A stretch of DNA of 64,000 nucleotides from Paucibacter sp. KCTC 42545 (GTDB taxonomy: Bacteria; Pseudomonadota; Gammaproteobacteria; Burkholderiales; Burkholderiaceae_C), in NCBI RefSeq assembly GCF_001477625.1, contig NZ_CP013692.1, positions 310,001 through 374,000 of the forward strand, read 5' to 3'. The stretch's first letter is position 1. The number at the start of each line of letters is the position of its first letter. The notes under the pieces were generated by a model. That model worked only from the letters and a program-made list of their open reading frames with translations. It was not told the origin of the DNA and did not search any database. Both the position numbers and the translations under genes were made by a program. This document shows, one piece after another, positions 36,734 to 46,988 of this stretch.

Positions 36734-38044
36734 ATGTTGAATCTGCGCCAACTCAGCACCGCCTCCGCCACTTTTGAAGCCGAGTTCCAGCGGGTGCTGC
36801 ATTGGTCGGCGGAAACGGATGCGGGCATCGAAACCCGGGTGGCCGAGATCCTGGCCGATGTGCGCGCCCGTGGCGACGCCGCCGTGCTGGACTACACCGC
36901 ACGCTTTGATCAGCTCAGCGTCAGCAGCATGAGCGAGCTGGAGCTGACGCGGGACGAGCTGAAAGCGGCTTTTGATGCCATCACCCCCGCTCAACGCACG
37001 GCTTTGCAAGCCGCTGCGGCGCGGGTGCGCAGCTATCACGAGCTGCAAAAACAGCACTCCGGCTTGAGCTGGAGCTACCGCGATGCTGACGGCAATCTGC
37101 TCGGGCAAAAAGTGACCCCGCTGGACCGTGTGGGCATCTATGTGCCCGGCGGCAAGGCGGCTTATCCCAGCAGCGTGCTGATGAACGCCATCCCCGCCCA
37201 TGTGGCCGGCGTGCCTGAAATCATCATGGTGGTGCCCACGCCCAAGGGCGAGAAGAACCCCCTGGTTTTGGCCGCCGCCTATGTGGCCGGTGTCAGCCGC
37301 GCCTTCACCGTGGGTGGCGCGCAAGCGGTAGCGGCCTTGGCCTACGGCACGGCCACCATCCCGCGCGTGGACAAGATCACCGGCCCCGGCAACGCCTATG
37401 TGGCCAGCGCCAAAAAGCATGTGTTCGGCCAGGTTGGCATCGACATGATTGCCGGCCCCAGCGAGATTCTGGTGCTGGCCGATGGCAGCACCCCGCCCGA
37501 CTGGGTGGCGATGGATTTGTTCAGCCAGGCCGAGCACGACGAGCTGGCGCAGAGCATTCTGCTGTGCCCCGACGCCGACTACATCGCCCGCGTGGCCGAG
37601 GCGATTGAGCGGCTCTTGCCCACCATGCCGCGCCAGGCGGTGATTCGCGCTTCGCTGGAAGGGCGCGGCGCCTTGATCCACACCCGCTCGATGGACGAGG
37701 CCTGCGAGATCAGCAACCGCATCGCGCCCGAGCATCTGGAAGTTTCCAGCAGCGAACCGCATCGCTGGGAGCCGCAGCTGCGGCACGCCGGGGCGATCTT
37801 CCTGGGTGCTTTCACCAGCGAGTCCCTGGGTGACTATTGCGCCGGCCCCAACCATGTGCTGCCCACCTCGGGCACAGCGCGCTTCTCCTCGCCGCTGGGC
37901 GTGTATGACTTCCAAAAGCGCAGCAGCCTGATCGAGGTCAGCGAAGCCGGGGCGCAGATCCTGGGCCCCATCGCCGCAGAGCTGGCCTATGGCGAAGGGC
38001 TGCAGGCGCATGCCCGCGCAGCGGAGTTGCGCTTGAAGGGTTAA
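36734..38044 (+). CDS. hisD: Histidinol dehydrogenase
   Basis: A 436-residue zinc enzyme oxidising histidinol to histidine. It contains [22 protein letters not shown] and [15 protein letters not shown], and the catalytic Glu-His region [10 protein letters not shown]. It follows hisG after 30 bp. The next his gene is 1.9 kb away because a PEP-CTERM gene and a toxin-antitoxin pair intervene. Confidence 0.97.
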   Translation: MLNLRQLSTASATFEAEFQRVLHWSAETDAGIETRVAEILADVRARGDAAVLDYTARFDQLSVSSMSELELTRDELKAAFDAITPAQRTALQAAAARVRSYHELQKQHSGLSWSYRDADGNLLGQKVTPLDRVGIYVPGGKAAYPSSVLMNAIPAHVAGVPEIIMVVPTPKGEKNPLVLAAAYVAGVSRAFTVGGAQAVAALAYGTATIPRVDKITGPGNAYVASAKKHVFGQVGIDMIAGPSEILVLADGSTPPDWVAMDLFSQAEHDELAQSILLCPDADYIARVAEAIERLLPTMPRQAVIRASLEGRGALIHTRSMDEACEISNRIAPEHLEVSSSEPHRWEPQLRHAGAIFLGAFTSESLGDYCAGPNHVLPTSGTARFSSPLGVYDFQKRSSLIEVSEAGAQILGPIAAELAYGEGLQAHARAAELRLKG

Positions 38045-38100
38045 GCAGCGCTGCGCCTGAAGCGTGAGTGCGCGGCCTTGCCGCTAAAGCCTGGTACCGA

Positions 38101-38979
38101 CTAGCCGCGCCGGCGGTAGATGCCCAGCAAGCCCAGGCCCATGGCCAAGAGCGCGTAGCTGGCGGGCTCGGGCACGGCGGTGGTCAAAAAGTCGTGTCCG
38201 CTCAAGCCTGTGGTGTTGAGCCCGCTGTCCGAAGGGCTGAGCTGATAGTAGGCCGAGTGATAAAAATCGGCCTCGGTGCTGCGCCCGGTCTGGGCGTAAG
38301 AACCTACGTCGGCCTCCGCGTAAAGCATGCCGTTGATGCTCAACGTATGCCCGACCTGGGTGTTCAGCACCAAGGAGTAGACGCCCGTGGCCTGGGTTTT
38401 GGCATTCCAACTCAAGATGCTGGTCTGCCCGCTTTCGCGATCCCGCAGCCTCATCTCGGCAATGCCACTGGCGCTGAGATAGCCGCCCAGCTCAAAATTG
38501 GGTGAGGAAAGCGTGCCATTGATGGTGAAGTCCATGCGATAGCTCACCGGCGTGCCGATGGCCAGCGTGTTGCTGCTGACCACCAAGGTATCGAAGAAGC
38601 TGGCTTGCGCCGTGCCGTTCCCGTAACCGTATTGCACCAGATGGCCCTGGGCGTCATAGCCGTAGGGGTAGCTGGCGAAGGCGTAGGCCTTGAGCATGCC
38701 GATGCTGGCCAAGACCTTGGCGCTGGCCTTGCCGCCGCTGACCACCTGGGCCTGGGTATCCAGGCTGTTCAAGGTCAGGGCCTGGGGTTTGTCGAGCCAG
38801 TCGAAGCTTTGGAAGTCGGTCTTGTCATCGTTGTGCAGAAAATCTGCCGCGTGGCTGCGGGTGTAGGCGCTGAGTTGGTAGGACTGCGCTTGTGCATGGC
38901 TCATGCTGGCCAGGAGGATGAGGGCGGCCAGGGCCGGCCTCAGGGTTGAATGCCGGGCTGTCGAGAAATGCTGTGACAT
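38101..38979 (-). CDS. PEP-CTERM sorting-signal protein
   Basis: A 292-residue exported protein with a Sec signal peptide (ALAALILLASMSHAQA) and a C-terminal PEP-CTERM tripartite signal (VPEPASYALLAMGLGLLGIYRRR), which directs processing by an exosortase. The body is beta-rich and unrecognised. AAAGGAG lies 8 nt before the ATG. It sits in reverse orientation between hisD and hisC, antisense to his transcription. The exosortase is not in the window. Confidence 0.9.
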   Translation of the reverse strand: MSQHFSTARHSTLRPALAALILLASMSHAQAQSYQLSAYTRSHAADFLHNDDKTDFQSFDWLDKPQALTLNSLDTQAQVVSGGKASAKVLASIGMLKAYAFASYPYGYDAQGHLVQYGYGNGTAQASFFDTLVVSSNTLAIGTPVSYRMDFTINGTLSSPNFELGGYLSASGIAEMRLRDRESGQTSILSWNAKTQATGVYSLVLNTQVGHTLSINGMLYAEADVGSYAQTGRSTEADFYHSAYYQLSPSDSGLNTTGLSGHDFLTTAVPEPASYALLAMGLGLLGIYRRRG

Positions 38980-39083
38980 GCGATTGACTCCTTTGGGTGG
39001 CCCGAGCGCGGTGCAACAAGGGTGCACCAATCTATTCCTATCGCTGTCAGCGCCTAGCCCCTAGCTATTGGGGGTCTTGATGA

Positions 39084-39112
39084 CACGAACTTCGTGTTGC
39101 ACGAACTTCGTG
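39084..39112. promoter_or_regulatory. Tandem pair of 13-bp palindromes upstream of the toxin-antitoxin genes
   Basis: CACGAACTTCGTG occurs at 39084-39096 and again at 39100-39112, a 16-bp spacing (about 1.5 helical turns). Each copy is a perfect palindrome around its central base. Paired palindromes before an antitoxin gene fit an autoregulatory operator, but a mobile or REP-like repeat is also possible. Confidence 0.65.
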
Positions 39113-39156
39113 TTAATCTTGCGGCCAATGAATTTGATCAGCGCTTGCCTGGGCGC

Positions 39157-39232
39157 AGCTCGCTCGGTCCGGCACACAAAACCCGCTCAATCAGTTGATG
39201 CCCGAGCTCGCTACGCTCGGTCCAGCACACAA
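39157..39232 (+). repeat. Imperfect direct repeat just before the antitoxin start
   Basis: AGCTCGCT...CGGTCCGGCACACAA (39157-39179) recurs as AGCTCGCTACGCTCGGTCCAGCACACAA (39205-39232), with five extra bases and one change. The second copy also folds on itself (CCGAGC/GCTCGG). Confidence 0.7.
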
Positions 39233-39235
39233 GAT

Positions 39236-39457
39236 ATGAAGAATGTCACCGTCAGCATGGAAGACAGCGTCGCCGAATGGGCACGGCTGGAGGCCGCCCG
39301 GCGCAATACCAGCGTGTCGCGCCTGGTAGGTGAAATGCTGGCCGAGAAGATGCGGCATGACGATGCTTATGAGCGCGCCATGCAGGATTGGTTGCATCGC
39401 GAGCGTTCCTGGGTGTCTGACGGGCAGGCCTATCCGCAGCGGAGCGCTGCCAAATGA
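39236..39457 (+). CDS. Putative antitoxin, ribbon-helix-helix-like
   Basis: A 73-residue protein (MKNVTVSMEDSVAEWARLEAARR) with a beta strand then two helices, including NTSVSRLVGEMLAEKM, as in RHH/CopG-type antitoxins. Its stop overlaps the PIN-domain toxin start (ATGA), the usual antitoxin-toxin order. It likely binds the toxin and the palindromes upstream. Confidence 0.85.
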   Translation: MKNVTVSMEDSVAEWARLEAARRNTSVSRLVGEMLAEKMRHDDAYERAMQDWLHRERSWVSDGQAYPQRSAAK

Positions 39458-39924
39458 GCGCCTTGCCGCTCGCCAGTGAAGGCTTTGTCTTCGTCGATAC
39501 CTCGGTGCTGATCTGCAGCGAGGATGGCGCCGATGAGGGCGCCCGCGCGGCCGTGATGGACTGGCTGCGCGTGCTCTGGTTGCGGCGCCTGGGTCGGGTC
39601 TCGACCCAGGTGCTGAATGATTTCTATGCCCAGGTCACCACCCGCATCACGCCGCCCATGCCCAATGGCGACGCGCGCGCCGAGGTGCGGCGTTATCAGC
39701 GCTGGCAGCCTTGGGCGATTGACCATGCCACGGTGGAGAGCGCCTGGTCGATCGAGAGCCGTTTCGGCCTGCCCTATGTCGACGCGCTGATCGTGGCCGC
39801 CGCCAAGGCGCAGGGCTGCAGCCTGCTGCTGAGCCTGGAGTTGCCGGCGGAGTTGCAGCTCGATAGCGTGCAAATCATCAACCCTCTTTTGACCAGCCCC
39901 AGCAGCAAGGGCTTTTTGCCATGA
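39454..39924 (+). CDS. PIN-domain ribonuclease toxin (VapC-like)
   Basis: A 156-residue PIN-domain protein and probable RNase toxin. The first acidic site is in FVDTSVLICS (Asp near residue 15); the helix Glu position appears as Asp (QVLNDFYAQVTTRI). A third acid is in LPYVDALIVAAAKAQGC. The last position reads LLSLEL where relatives have SEDL. It overlaps the antitoxin (ATGA) and overlaps hisC (ATGA), so hisC translation may be coupled to it. Confidence 0.88.
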   Translation: MSALPLASEGFVFVDTSVLICSEDGADEGARAAVMDWLRVLWLRRLGRVSTQVLNDFYAQVTTRITPPMPNGDARAEVRRYQRWQPWAIDHATVESAWSIESRFGLPYVDALIVAAAKAQGCSLLLSLELPAELQLDSVQIINPLLTSPSSKGFLP

Positions 39925-41006
39925 CCATCAGTCCGCGTTTGAATCAAGCCCTGCAAAGCGTGCGCGAAGACGTGCGCGCCACCCAAGCCTATGCCGTGGC
40001 GCCAAGCCATGGTCTGGTCAAGCTGGACGTGATGGAGAACCCCTTTCGCTTGCCGCCGGAGCTGCAGCAGGCGCTGGGTGAGCGCTTGGGTGCTGTCGCG
40101 ATCAACCGTTATCCGGCCGAGAGCACCGCAACGCTGGCGGCCGCGCTGGCTCGCCACGCCAAGATGCCGGCAGGTTGCGCCATCACCTTGGGCAATGGCT
40201 CGGACGAGCTGATCACCATGCTCAGCATGGCGCTGAGCCGCCCCGGCGCCGTGGTGCTGTCGCCTGAGCCCAGCTTTGTGATGTACGAGATTTCGGCCCG
40301 CTACCAGGGGCTCAAGTACGTTGGCGTGCCGCTGCGCAGCGAGGATTTCTCCCTGGACGGCCCGGCCATGCTGGCAGCCATTGCCGAGCATCAACCCGCC
40401 CTGATCTACCTGGCTTACCCGAACAACCCGACCGGCAACCTCTGGGACGCCGCGGTGATCGAGCAAATCATCGAAGCCGCGCCCGGCCTGGTGGTGATGG
40501 ACGAGGCCTACCAGCCCTTTGCCAGCAGCGACGCCATGCATTGGCTAAGCCGTTACCCGCAGTTGCTGGTGATGCGCACCATGAGCAAGTTTGGCCTGGC
40601 GGGTGTGCGCATCGGCTACCTGATCGGCCAGCAAGCCCTGGTGGCTGAGATCGATAAGGTGCGCCCGCCTTTCAACATCAGCGTGTTGAATGCCGAGGCC
40701 GGCCTGTTTGCGTTGGAACATGCCGATGTCTATGCCGCCCAAGCCGCCGAGTTGCGGGCGCAGCGTGAAATGCTGTTTGCGGCGCTGCAGAGCTTGCCCG
40801 GCGTGCAGCCCTATCCCAGCCAGGGCAATATGATTTTGACGCGCGTGCCGGACGCGCCGGCACTGTTCGCTGCGCTGAAGGCGCGCGGCGTGCTGGTCAA
40901 GAATTCCTCGGCCGCCCACCCCATGTTGAAGAATTGCCTGCGCATCACGGTGGGCACAGCTGTAGAGAACCAGGCCTTGCTGGCCGCGCTGAAAGAGAGC
41001 CTTTGA
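39921..41006 (+). CDS. hisC: Histidinol-phosphate aminotransferase
   Basis: A 361-residue PLP enzyme converting imidazole-acetol phosphate to histidinol phosphate. Motifs are [29 protein letters not shown], and VMDEAYQPF followed by the PLP Lys in [16 protein letters not shown]. Its start overlaps the PIN toxin stop, and its stop overlaps hisB (TGATG). Expression may depend on the toxin-antitoxin promoter, since a reverse-strand gene separates it from hisD. Confidence 0.96.
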   Translation: MTISPRLNQALQSVREDVRATQAYAVAPSHGLVKLDVMENPFRLPPELQQALGERLGAVAINRYPAESTATLAAALARHAKMPAGCAITLGNGSDELITMLSMALSRPGAVVLSPEPSFVMYEISARYQGLKYVGVPLRSEDFSLDGPAMLAAIAEHQPALIYLAYPNNPTGNLWDAAVIEQIIEAAPGLVVMDEAYQPFASSDAMHWLSRYPQLLVMRTMSKFGLAGVRIGYLIGQQALVAEIDKVRPPFNISVLNAEAGLFALEHADVYAAQAAELRAQREMLFAALQSLPGVQPYPSQGNMILTRVPDAPALFAALKARGVLVKNSSAAHPMLKNCLRITVGTAVENQALLAALKESL

Positions 41007-41623
41007 TGACCACGACCTCCTCACCCTCAACGTCCCCCCGCATTGCCGAGATCAGCCGTAACACCAAGGAAACGCAGATCACCGTGCGCGTCAATCTTGA
41101 CGGCACGGGCGAGGCCAAGCTCAGCACCGGCATTGGCTTCTTTGACCATATGCTGGACCAGATCGCCCGCCACGGCATGATCGATCTGGACATTGACGCC
41201 AAGGGCGATCTGCATATCGACGGCCACCACACGGTGGAAGACGTGGGCATCACCCTCGGCCTGGCGGTGGCGCAAGCGATTGGCGACAAAAAGGGCTTGA
41301 CGCGTTACGGCCACAGCTATGTGCCGCTGGACGAAGCGCTGTCGCGGGTGGTGGTGGATTTTTCCGGCCGCCCCGGCCTGGCCATGGACGTGAAGTTCAC
41401 CGCCGGCAGCATTGGCGCCTTTGACACCCAGCTGGCGTTTGAGTTCTTCCAGGGCTTCGTCAACCACGCCGGCGTCAGCCTGCATGTGGACAATCTGAAA
41501 GGGCATAACGCCCATCATCAGTGTGAGACCATCTTCAAGGCCTTTGGCCGCGCGCTGCGCATGGCGATGACGCTTGACCCGCGCTCGGCCGGCGTGATTC
41601 CGTCAACCAAGGGAACGCTCTGA
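41006..41623 (+). CDS. hisB: Imidazoleglycerol-phosphate dehydratase (monofunctional)
   Basis: A 205-residue manganese enzyme of step 6 in histidine synthesis. It shows [30 protein letters not shown] and [15 protein letters not shown], the His/Glu metal ligands. There is no fused phosphatase domain as in E. coli HisB. The ATG overlaps the hisC stop by one base. Confidence 0.97.
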   Translation: MTTTSSPSTSPRIAEISRNTKETQITVRVNLDGTGEAKLSTGIGFFDHMLDQIARHGMIDLDIDAKGDLHIDGHHTVEDVGITLGLAVAQAIGDKKGLTRYGHSYVPLDEALSRVVVDFSGRPGLAMDVKFTAGSIGAFDTQLAFEFFQGFVNHAGVSLHVDNLKGHNAHHQCETIFKAFGRALRMAMTLDPRSAGVIPSTKGTL

Positions 41624-41624
41624 C

Positions 41625-42272
41625 ATGACTAGAACCGTGGCCGTCGTTGATTACGGCATGGGCAATCTGCGTTCGGTCTCGCAGGCCGTGCTGCATGTGG
41701 CGCAAGGCTCGGGCCTGGAGGTGGTGATCACCGCCAACCCCGAGCAGGTCTACGCCGCCGAGCGAGTGGTGCTGCCCGGCCAAGGGGCCATGCGCGACTG
41801 CATGCGCGAGCTGGCTGACTCCGGCTTGAAGGAAGCCGTGCTGGACGCCGCCGCCCGCAAGCCGCTGATGGGCGTGTGCGTGGGCATGCAAATGCTGCTC
41901 GATCACAGCGAAGAGCAAGACACGCCGGGCCTGGGCCTGATCCCCGGCAAGGTGAAGCGCTTTCAGCTGGAGGGTCAGATCCAGCCGGATGGCAGCCGCT
42001 ACAAAGTGCCGCAGATGGGTTGGAATCAGGTTCGCCAAGCGCGGCCCCATGCCATCTGGGCGGGTGTGCCCGATCAGTCCTGGTTCTACTTCGTGCACAG
42101 CTACTACGCCGCGCCGTTAGATGCGCACCACAGCGCCGGGGAATGCGATTACGGCGCGCGCTTTACCTGCGCGGTCGCCCGGGATAATATTTTCGCCACC
42201 CAATTCCACCCCGAGAAAAGTGCTGCCCTGGGTCTTGCCCTGTACCGAAACTTCCTGCACTGGAAGCCCTGA
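41625..42272 (+). CDS. hisH: Imidazole glycerol phosphate synthase glutaminase subunit
   Basis: A 215-residue class I amidotransferase that feeds ammonia to HisF. The nucleophile Cys is in [12 protein letters not shown]; His and Glu lie in [13 protein letters not shown]. The start [18 protein letters not shown] is typical. It follows hisB by 1 bp. Confidence 0.97.
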   Translation: MTRTVAVVDYGMGNLRSVSQAVLHVAQGSGLEVVITANPEQVYAAERVVLPGQGAMRDCMRELADSGLKEAVLDAAARKPLMGVCVGMQMLLDHSEEQDTPGLGLIPGKVKRFQLEGQIQPDGSRYKVPQMGWNQVRQARPHAIWAGVPDQSWFYFVHSYYAAPLDAHHSAGECDYGARFTCAVARDNIFATQFHPEKSAALGLALYRNFLHWKP

Positions 42273-42364
42273 GCCTAGCCAAGAATGCCTCAACTCTTGG
42301 CCGCGCCGCAGACACCTTCTCAGCTCCCTCCCACTTCCCTTCATCCCCACCACCTCACTCGGCC

Positions 42365-43114
42365 ATGCTGCTGATACCTGCTATTGACCTGAAAGACGGT
42401 CGCTGCGTTCGCCTCAAACAAGGCGATATGAACGACTCCACCACCTTTGGCGAGGACCCCGCCGCAATGGCCAGGCGCTGGCTGGATGCGGGCGCCCGGC
42501 GCTTGCATCTGGTCGACCTGAATGGCGCGTTTGCGGGCAAGCCCGTGAATGAGGCTGCCATCAAGGCCATCTTGCGCGAGGTGGGGGACGAGATCCCCGT
42601 GCAGCTGGGTGGCGGCATCCGCGACCTCGACACCATCGAACGCTATCTGGACAGCGGCATCAGCTACGTCATCATCGGCACCGCCGCTGTCAAGAGCCCG
42701 GGCTTCTTGAAGGACGCTTGCTCGGCCTTTGGCGGCCACATCATCGTGGGCCTGGATGCCAAGGACGGCAAGGTCGCCACCGATGGTTGGAGCAAGCTGA
42801 CCGGTCACGAAGTGATCGACCTGGCCCGCAAGTTCGAGGACTACGGTGTGGAAGGTGTGATCTACACCGACATCGGCCGCGACGGCATGCTCAGCGGCGT
42901 CAATATCGAAGCCACGGTCAAGTTGGCGCAGGCGCTGACGATCCCCGTCATCGCCTCCGGCGGCCTGTCCAATCTGGCCGACATCAAGGCCTTGTGCGAG
43001 GTGGAACGCGAGGGCGTTGAAGGCGTCATCTGCGGCCGCGCCATCTACACCGGTGACCTCGATCTGGCCGCCGGCCAGAAGCTGGCCGACGAGTGGGTCG
43101 ACGGCGAGGAATGA
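42365..43114 (+). CDS. hisA: Phosphoribosylformimino-5-aminoimidazole carboxamide ribotide isomerase
   Basis: A 249-residue TIM-barrel isomerase. It has the twin phosphate-binding half-barrel motifs ([40 protein letters not shown]) and the catalytic Asp in [14 protein letters not shown]. It lies 92 bp after hisH. Confidence 0.97.
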   Translation: MLLIPAIDLKDGRCVRLKQGDMNDSTTFGEDPAAMARRWLDAGARRLHLVDLNGAFAGKPVNEAAIKAILREVGDEIPVQLGGGIRDLDTIERYLDSGISYVIIGTAAVKSPGFLKDACSAFGGHIIVGLDAKDGKVATDGWSKLTGHEVIDLARKFEDYGVEGVIYTDIGRDGMLSGVNIEATVKLAQALTIPVIASGGLSNLADIKALCEVEREGVEGVICGRAIYTGDLDLAAGQKLADEWVDGEE

Positions 43115-43120
43115 GTGTTT

Positions 43121-43142
43121 CGGGCGGCTCTCTCGCCGCCCG
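43121..43142 (+). terminator. 8-bp GC hairpin between hisA and hisF
   Basis: CGGGCGGC and GCCGCCCG flank a 6-nt loop, 6 bp after the hisA stop. A CCTCTTAG sequence rather than a T-run follows. It may attenuate transcription into hisF or protect the upstream message. Confidence 0.5.
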
Positions 43143-43264
43143 CCTCTTAGTCTCAGATTCTCAGTTTTAGTCCAATGAACGGCGGGCCCAGGTCCGCTTG
43201 ATACGTTCATCATCCGCCTGAAGTGATGGGGCGATTTCACCCCGCCCCGAGAAAAGAACAGCCC

Positions 43265-44044
43265 ATGCTCGCCAAACGCATCATTCCCTGCCTCGACGTG
43301 ACCGGTGGTCGCGTCGTCAAGGGCGTCAACTTCACCGAGCTGCGCGATGCCGGCGACCCGGTGGAAATCGCCGCCCGCTACAACGAGCAGGGCGCCGACG
43401 AGCTGACCTTTCTGGACATCACCGCCACCTCGGATGGGCGCGATCTGATCCTGCACATCATCGAGGCCGTGGCGAGCCAGGTCTTCATCCCACTGACGGT
43501 GGGCGGCGGCGTGCGCGAGGTGGCCGATGTGCGCCGGCTCTTAAACGCGGGTGCCGACAAGGTCTCCTTCAACTCGGCCGCGATTGCGAATCCGCAGGTG
43601 ATTCGGGATGCGTCCGAAAAATACGGTGCGCAGTGCATCGTCGTGGCTATCGACGCCAAGCGCCGCCAGGGCGATGACTTGGCCGCACGCGGACCGGGCT
43701 GGGACATCTACAGCCACGGCGGCCGCAAGAACGTTGGCCTCGACGCGGTGGCCTGGGCGCGCCAGATGGCCGAGTACGGCGCCGGTGAAATTCTGCTCAC
43801 CAGCATGGACCGTGATGGCACCCGCAGCGGCTTCGATCTGGAACTGACCCGCGCGGTCAGTGATGCGGTGTCGGTGCCGGTGATTGCCTCCGGCGGCGTG
43901 GGCTCGCTGGAAGATCTGGCCGATGGCGTGCAGATCGGCGGCGCTGATGCGGTGTTGGCTGCCAGCATCTTTCACTACGGCCATCACACCGTGGGCGAAG
44001 CCAAGGCCTTGATGGCGGCGCGTGGCATTCCGGTGCGACTCTGA
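43265..44044 (+). CDS. hisF: Imidazole glycerol phosphate synthase cyclase subunit
   Basis: A 259-residue TIM-barrel cyclase that uses HisH ammonia. It shows [21 protein letters not shown] with the first catalytic Asp, [13 protein letters not shown], and the second in [15 protein letters not shown]. The ATG at 43265 gives the conserved start; an upstream in-frame ATG is non-family. In relatives hisI and hisE usually follow; here rsmD does. Confidence 0.97.
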   Translation: MLAKRIIPCLDVTGGRVVKGVNFTELRDAGDPVEIAARYNEQGADELTFLDITATSDGRDLILHIIEAVASQVFIPLTVGGGVREVADVRRLLNAGADKVSFNSAAIANPQVIRDASEKYGAQCIVVAIDAKRRQGDDLAARGPGWDIYSHGGRKNVGLDAVAWARQMAEYGAGEILLTSMDRDGTRSGFDLELTRAVSDAVSVPVIASGGVGSLEDLADGVQIGGADAVLAASIFHYGHHTVGEAKALMAARGIPVRL

Positions 44045-44063
44045 GTCTCCGCCCAGCTTCATC

Positions 44064-44699
44064 ATGAATCGTCCCCGTTCCAGCGTCGCTGCCAAGGCAA
44101 AAGCCGCCCACACTCAAAAAGCGGCCGGCGGCCCGCGCATGGCCGCGCGCGAGGTGCGCATCATCGGCGGGCAATGGAAGCGTTCCAAGCTGCCGGTGGC
44201 CGACAAGCCAGGTCTGCGCCCCACGCCCGACCGCGTGCGCGAGACCTTGTTCAACTGGCTGGGCCAAGACCTTGACGGCTGGCACGTGCTGGACGCTTTC
44301 GCCGGCAGCGGTGCCCTGGGTTTTGAGGCCGCTTCGCGCGGCGCGACCGAGGTTGTGCTCTTGGAGCGTGACGCCGAATTGGCCCGCAGCCTGAACAGCA
44401 GCCGCGAGCGTTTGAAAGCCACCAATATGCGGGTGGAATGCACCGATTCGCTGGCTTGGCTGGCGCGCCATGCCGCACCGCGCTTCGAGCTGGTGTTGCT
44501 GGATCCGCCCTTTGGCCTCGATCTCTATTTGCCCGCCTTGGCCGCCGCCGTGCCGCTGCTGACGCCGGGTGGCTTCATTTATCTGGAAGCCGGCGAACCG
44601 ATCGAAGCCCCGGCTGAGCTGGGCCTGGAGCAACTGCGCTCGGGCAAAGCGGGTGCGGTTCACTTCCAGCTCTTGCAGCGTTCGGGCGCGCCGATCTAA
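44064..44699 (+). CDS. rsmD: 16S rRNA (guanine966-N2)-methyltransferase
   Basis: A 211-residue SAM-dependent enzyme. It has VRIIGGQWKRSKLPV and RPTPDRVRETLFNWL, the SAM loop DAFAGSGALGFEAASRGA and the N-methylation motif LLDPPFG. It modifies G966 of 16S rRNA in the small subunit. It starts 19 bp after hisF, an unusual neighbour for rsmD; coaD downstream is the usual partner. Confidence 0.95.
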   Translation: MNRPRSSVAAKAKAAHTQKAAGGPRMAAREVRIIGGQWKRSKLPVADKPGLRPTPDRVRETLFNWLGQDLDGWHVLDAFAGSGALGFEAASRGATEVVLLERDAELARSLNSSRERLKATNMRVECTDSLAWLARHAAPRFELVLLDPPFGLDLYLPALAAAVPLLTPGGFIYLEAGEPIEAPAELGLEQLRSGKAGAVHFQLLQRSGAPI

Positions 44700-44779
44700 A
44701 CCACTTGGTGCAAGGCGCCCGCTTGGCCAAGGGGTGATGCGCGAGCCAGCGCGCAGGCCTGGCCCGGCCCAGGGGATAA

Positions 44780-45568
<789 letters not shown>

Positions 45569-45594
45569 AGCGGCCTCTGCGCCGCCGCCAAGCA

Positions 45595-46161
45595 TCAAAC
45601 CCCTGACACTTGCCCTGGCTGAAACTGCCGGCATTCGCCATAGCCCGGCGGGCGCGGCCAGCTGGCGGCTTGGGGCAGGGCATCGCCATGCTCACTGAGC
45701 CATTGCCGGGCCAATATCCAGCCGCCATGGCTGACGATCAGCGCGCCGGCCGGCAGGGGCCAGGCTTGCACGCGTTGGAGCATGTGCGCCAGTGACTCGC
45801 CGCCGCCGGGCGCGTGGTCGCTGAAGTTGTTCACCCATGCGTCCACCTCGGCCTGGCTGATCTGTGCCCATGCGCGCCCGTCCCAGGCGCCGAAATCCAG
45901 CTCCAGCAAGGCGTCGTCGCGGCGGTGCTGCCAACCCCAGCGGCGCAGCCAAGCGCCCACGCTGGCGCAGCGTTGCAGCGGTGAGGTGATGACCCGGTGC
46001 GGCAGGCGCTCCCGCCGCGCCAAGGCCTGGATGCGCCTGGCCAAGCGTTTGGCGCGGCGCCAGTGCACCGGCAAGTCGCTGCGCGCTCCCACACACAGGC
46101 CGGCCGCGCCCTCGGGCTTGGGGTGGCGCCAGACGCGTGCCGGGGCTTGCGGCCCACTCAT
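45595..46161 (-). CDS. cobC: Histidine phosphatase, CobC-like (alpha-ribazole phosphatase candidate)
   Basis: A 188-residue histidine-phosphatase superfamily protein. The active-site RHG motif appears as VWRHPKPEGAAGLCVGARSD, the form seen in CobC-like proteins beside cobS in betaproteobacteria; the second His is in LIVSHGGWI. It would dephosphorylate alpha-ribazole phosphate in the lower-ligand branch. Its ATG overlaps the cobS stop. The symbol is by context. Confidence 0.8.
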   Translation of the reverse strand: MSGPQAPARVWRHPKPEGAAGLCVGARSDLPVHWRRAKRLARRIQALARRERLPHRVITSPLQRCASVGAWLRRWGWQHRRDDALLELDFGAWDGRAWAQISQAEVDAWVNNFSDHAPGGGESLAHMLQRVQAWPLPAGALIVSHGGWILARQWLSEHGDALPQAASWPRPPGYGECRQFQPGQVSGV

Positions 46162-46958
46162 GTGAACACGCCCACCAGGGCCAGCAGGCTCAACAGAATC
46201 ACCAGCTCCACGATCTGCTGAGTGGCTCCCAAGTTGTCACCGGTGTAGCCGCCCAGGCGGCGCTCCAGCCAGCTCTGCATGGCCAAGGTGGCCGCGCCAC
46301 CGGCCACCCAGGCGGCGCACAGGCCGGGCACCCAGGCGGAGTCGTACGCGGCCATCAAGCCGCTCAGCAACAACAGCCAGGCCAGGCCGAAGTAAAGCGT
46401 GCCGCTGCTGGCCTGCGTGGCCAGAGGCTTGGCCTTGGCATGGTCGGCGTCACCGGCGTAGGCCGAGGCGCTCATCAGCCAGACGGGCGCCAGGCGTGAG
46501 GCGCTGTGGGCCCACACCAGGGCGGCCAGGCCCAGATGGGGGTCGGCTTCCAGCAAGGCCAGCAGCGCGGCCGCTTTGAGGCCGAGCATCAAGATCAGAC
46601 CCAGCGCGCCATAGCTGCCGATGCGCGAGTCCTTCATGATCAGCAGCGCCTTCTCGCGGCTGACCGCACCGCCCAGGCCGTCGCAGGTATCGGCCCAGCC
46701 GTCTTCGTGGAAGCCGCCGGTCAGCCAAACGCTGGCGGCCATGCTCAGGCCCACCGCGATGCTGGCCGGCCAAATCCAACTGGCCGCCCACAGCACGGCC
46801 GCCGCAAACAAGCCCACCAGCGTGCCCACCACCGGGAAGTAGCGTGCGCATTGCTGCAGCCAAGCCGGCTCGAAGCCGACCCAGGCCGGCACCGGGCAGC
46901 GGGTGAAGAACTGCAGGGCGATGAAGAAGAGGCGGACTTGGTGCAGGAGATGGCGCAT
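46158..46958 (-). CDS. cobS: Adenosylcobinamide-GDP ribazoletransferase (cobalamin synthase)
   Basis: A 266-residue inner-membrane enzyme joining adenosylcobinamide-GDP and alpha-ribazole. It contains LQFFTRCPVPAWVGF and the metal-binding GGFHEDGWADTCDGLGG with about six membrane segments. It lies 30 bp after cobT and overlaps the cobC-like gene by 4 bp. Confidence 0.96.
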   Translation of the reverse strand: MRHLLHQVRLFFIALQFFTRCPVPAWVGFEPAWLQQCARYFPVVGTLVGLFAAAVLWAASWIWPASIAVGLSMAASVWLTGGFHEDGWADTCDGLGGAVSREKALLIMKDSRIGSYGALGLILMLGLKAAALLALLEADPHLGLAALVWAHSASRLAPVWLMSASAYAGDADHAKAKPLATQASSGTLYFGLAWLLLLSGLMAAYDSAWVPGLCAAWVAGGAATLAMQSWLERRLGGYTGDNLGATQQIVELVILLSLLALVGVFT

Positions 46959-46988
46959 GGTGGCGAGCGTATCCGAGGCCGTGCGTGA

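Noticed and set aside
35927..38011. 694-codon minus-strand frame
   Set aside because: Antisense to hisG and hisD, which are certain. It is a GC-driven shadow.
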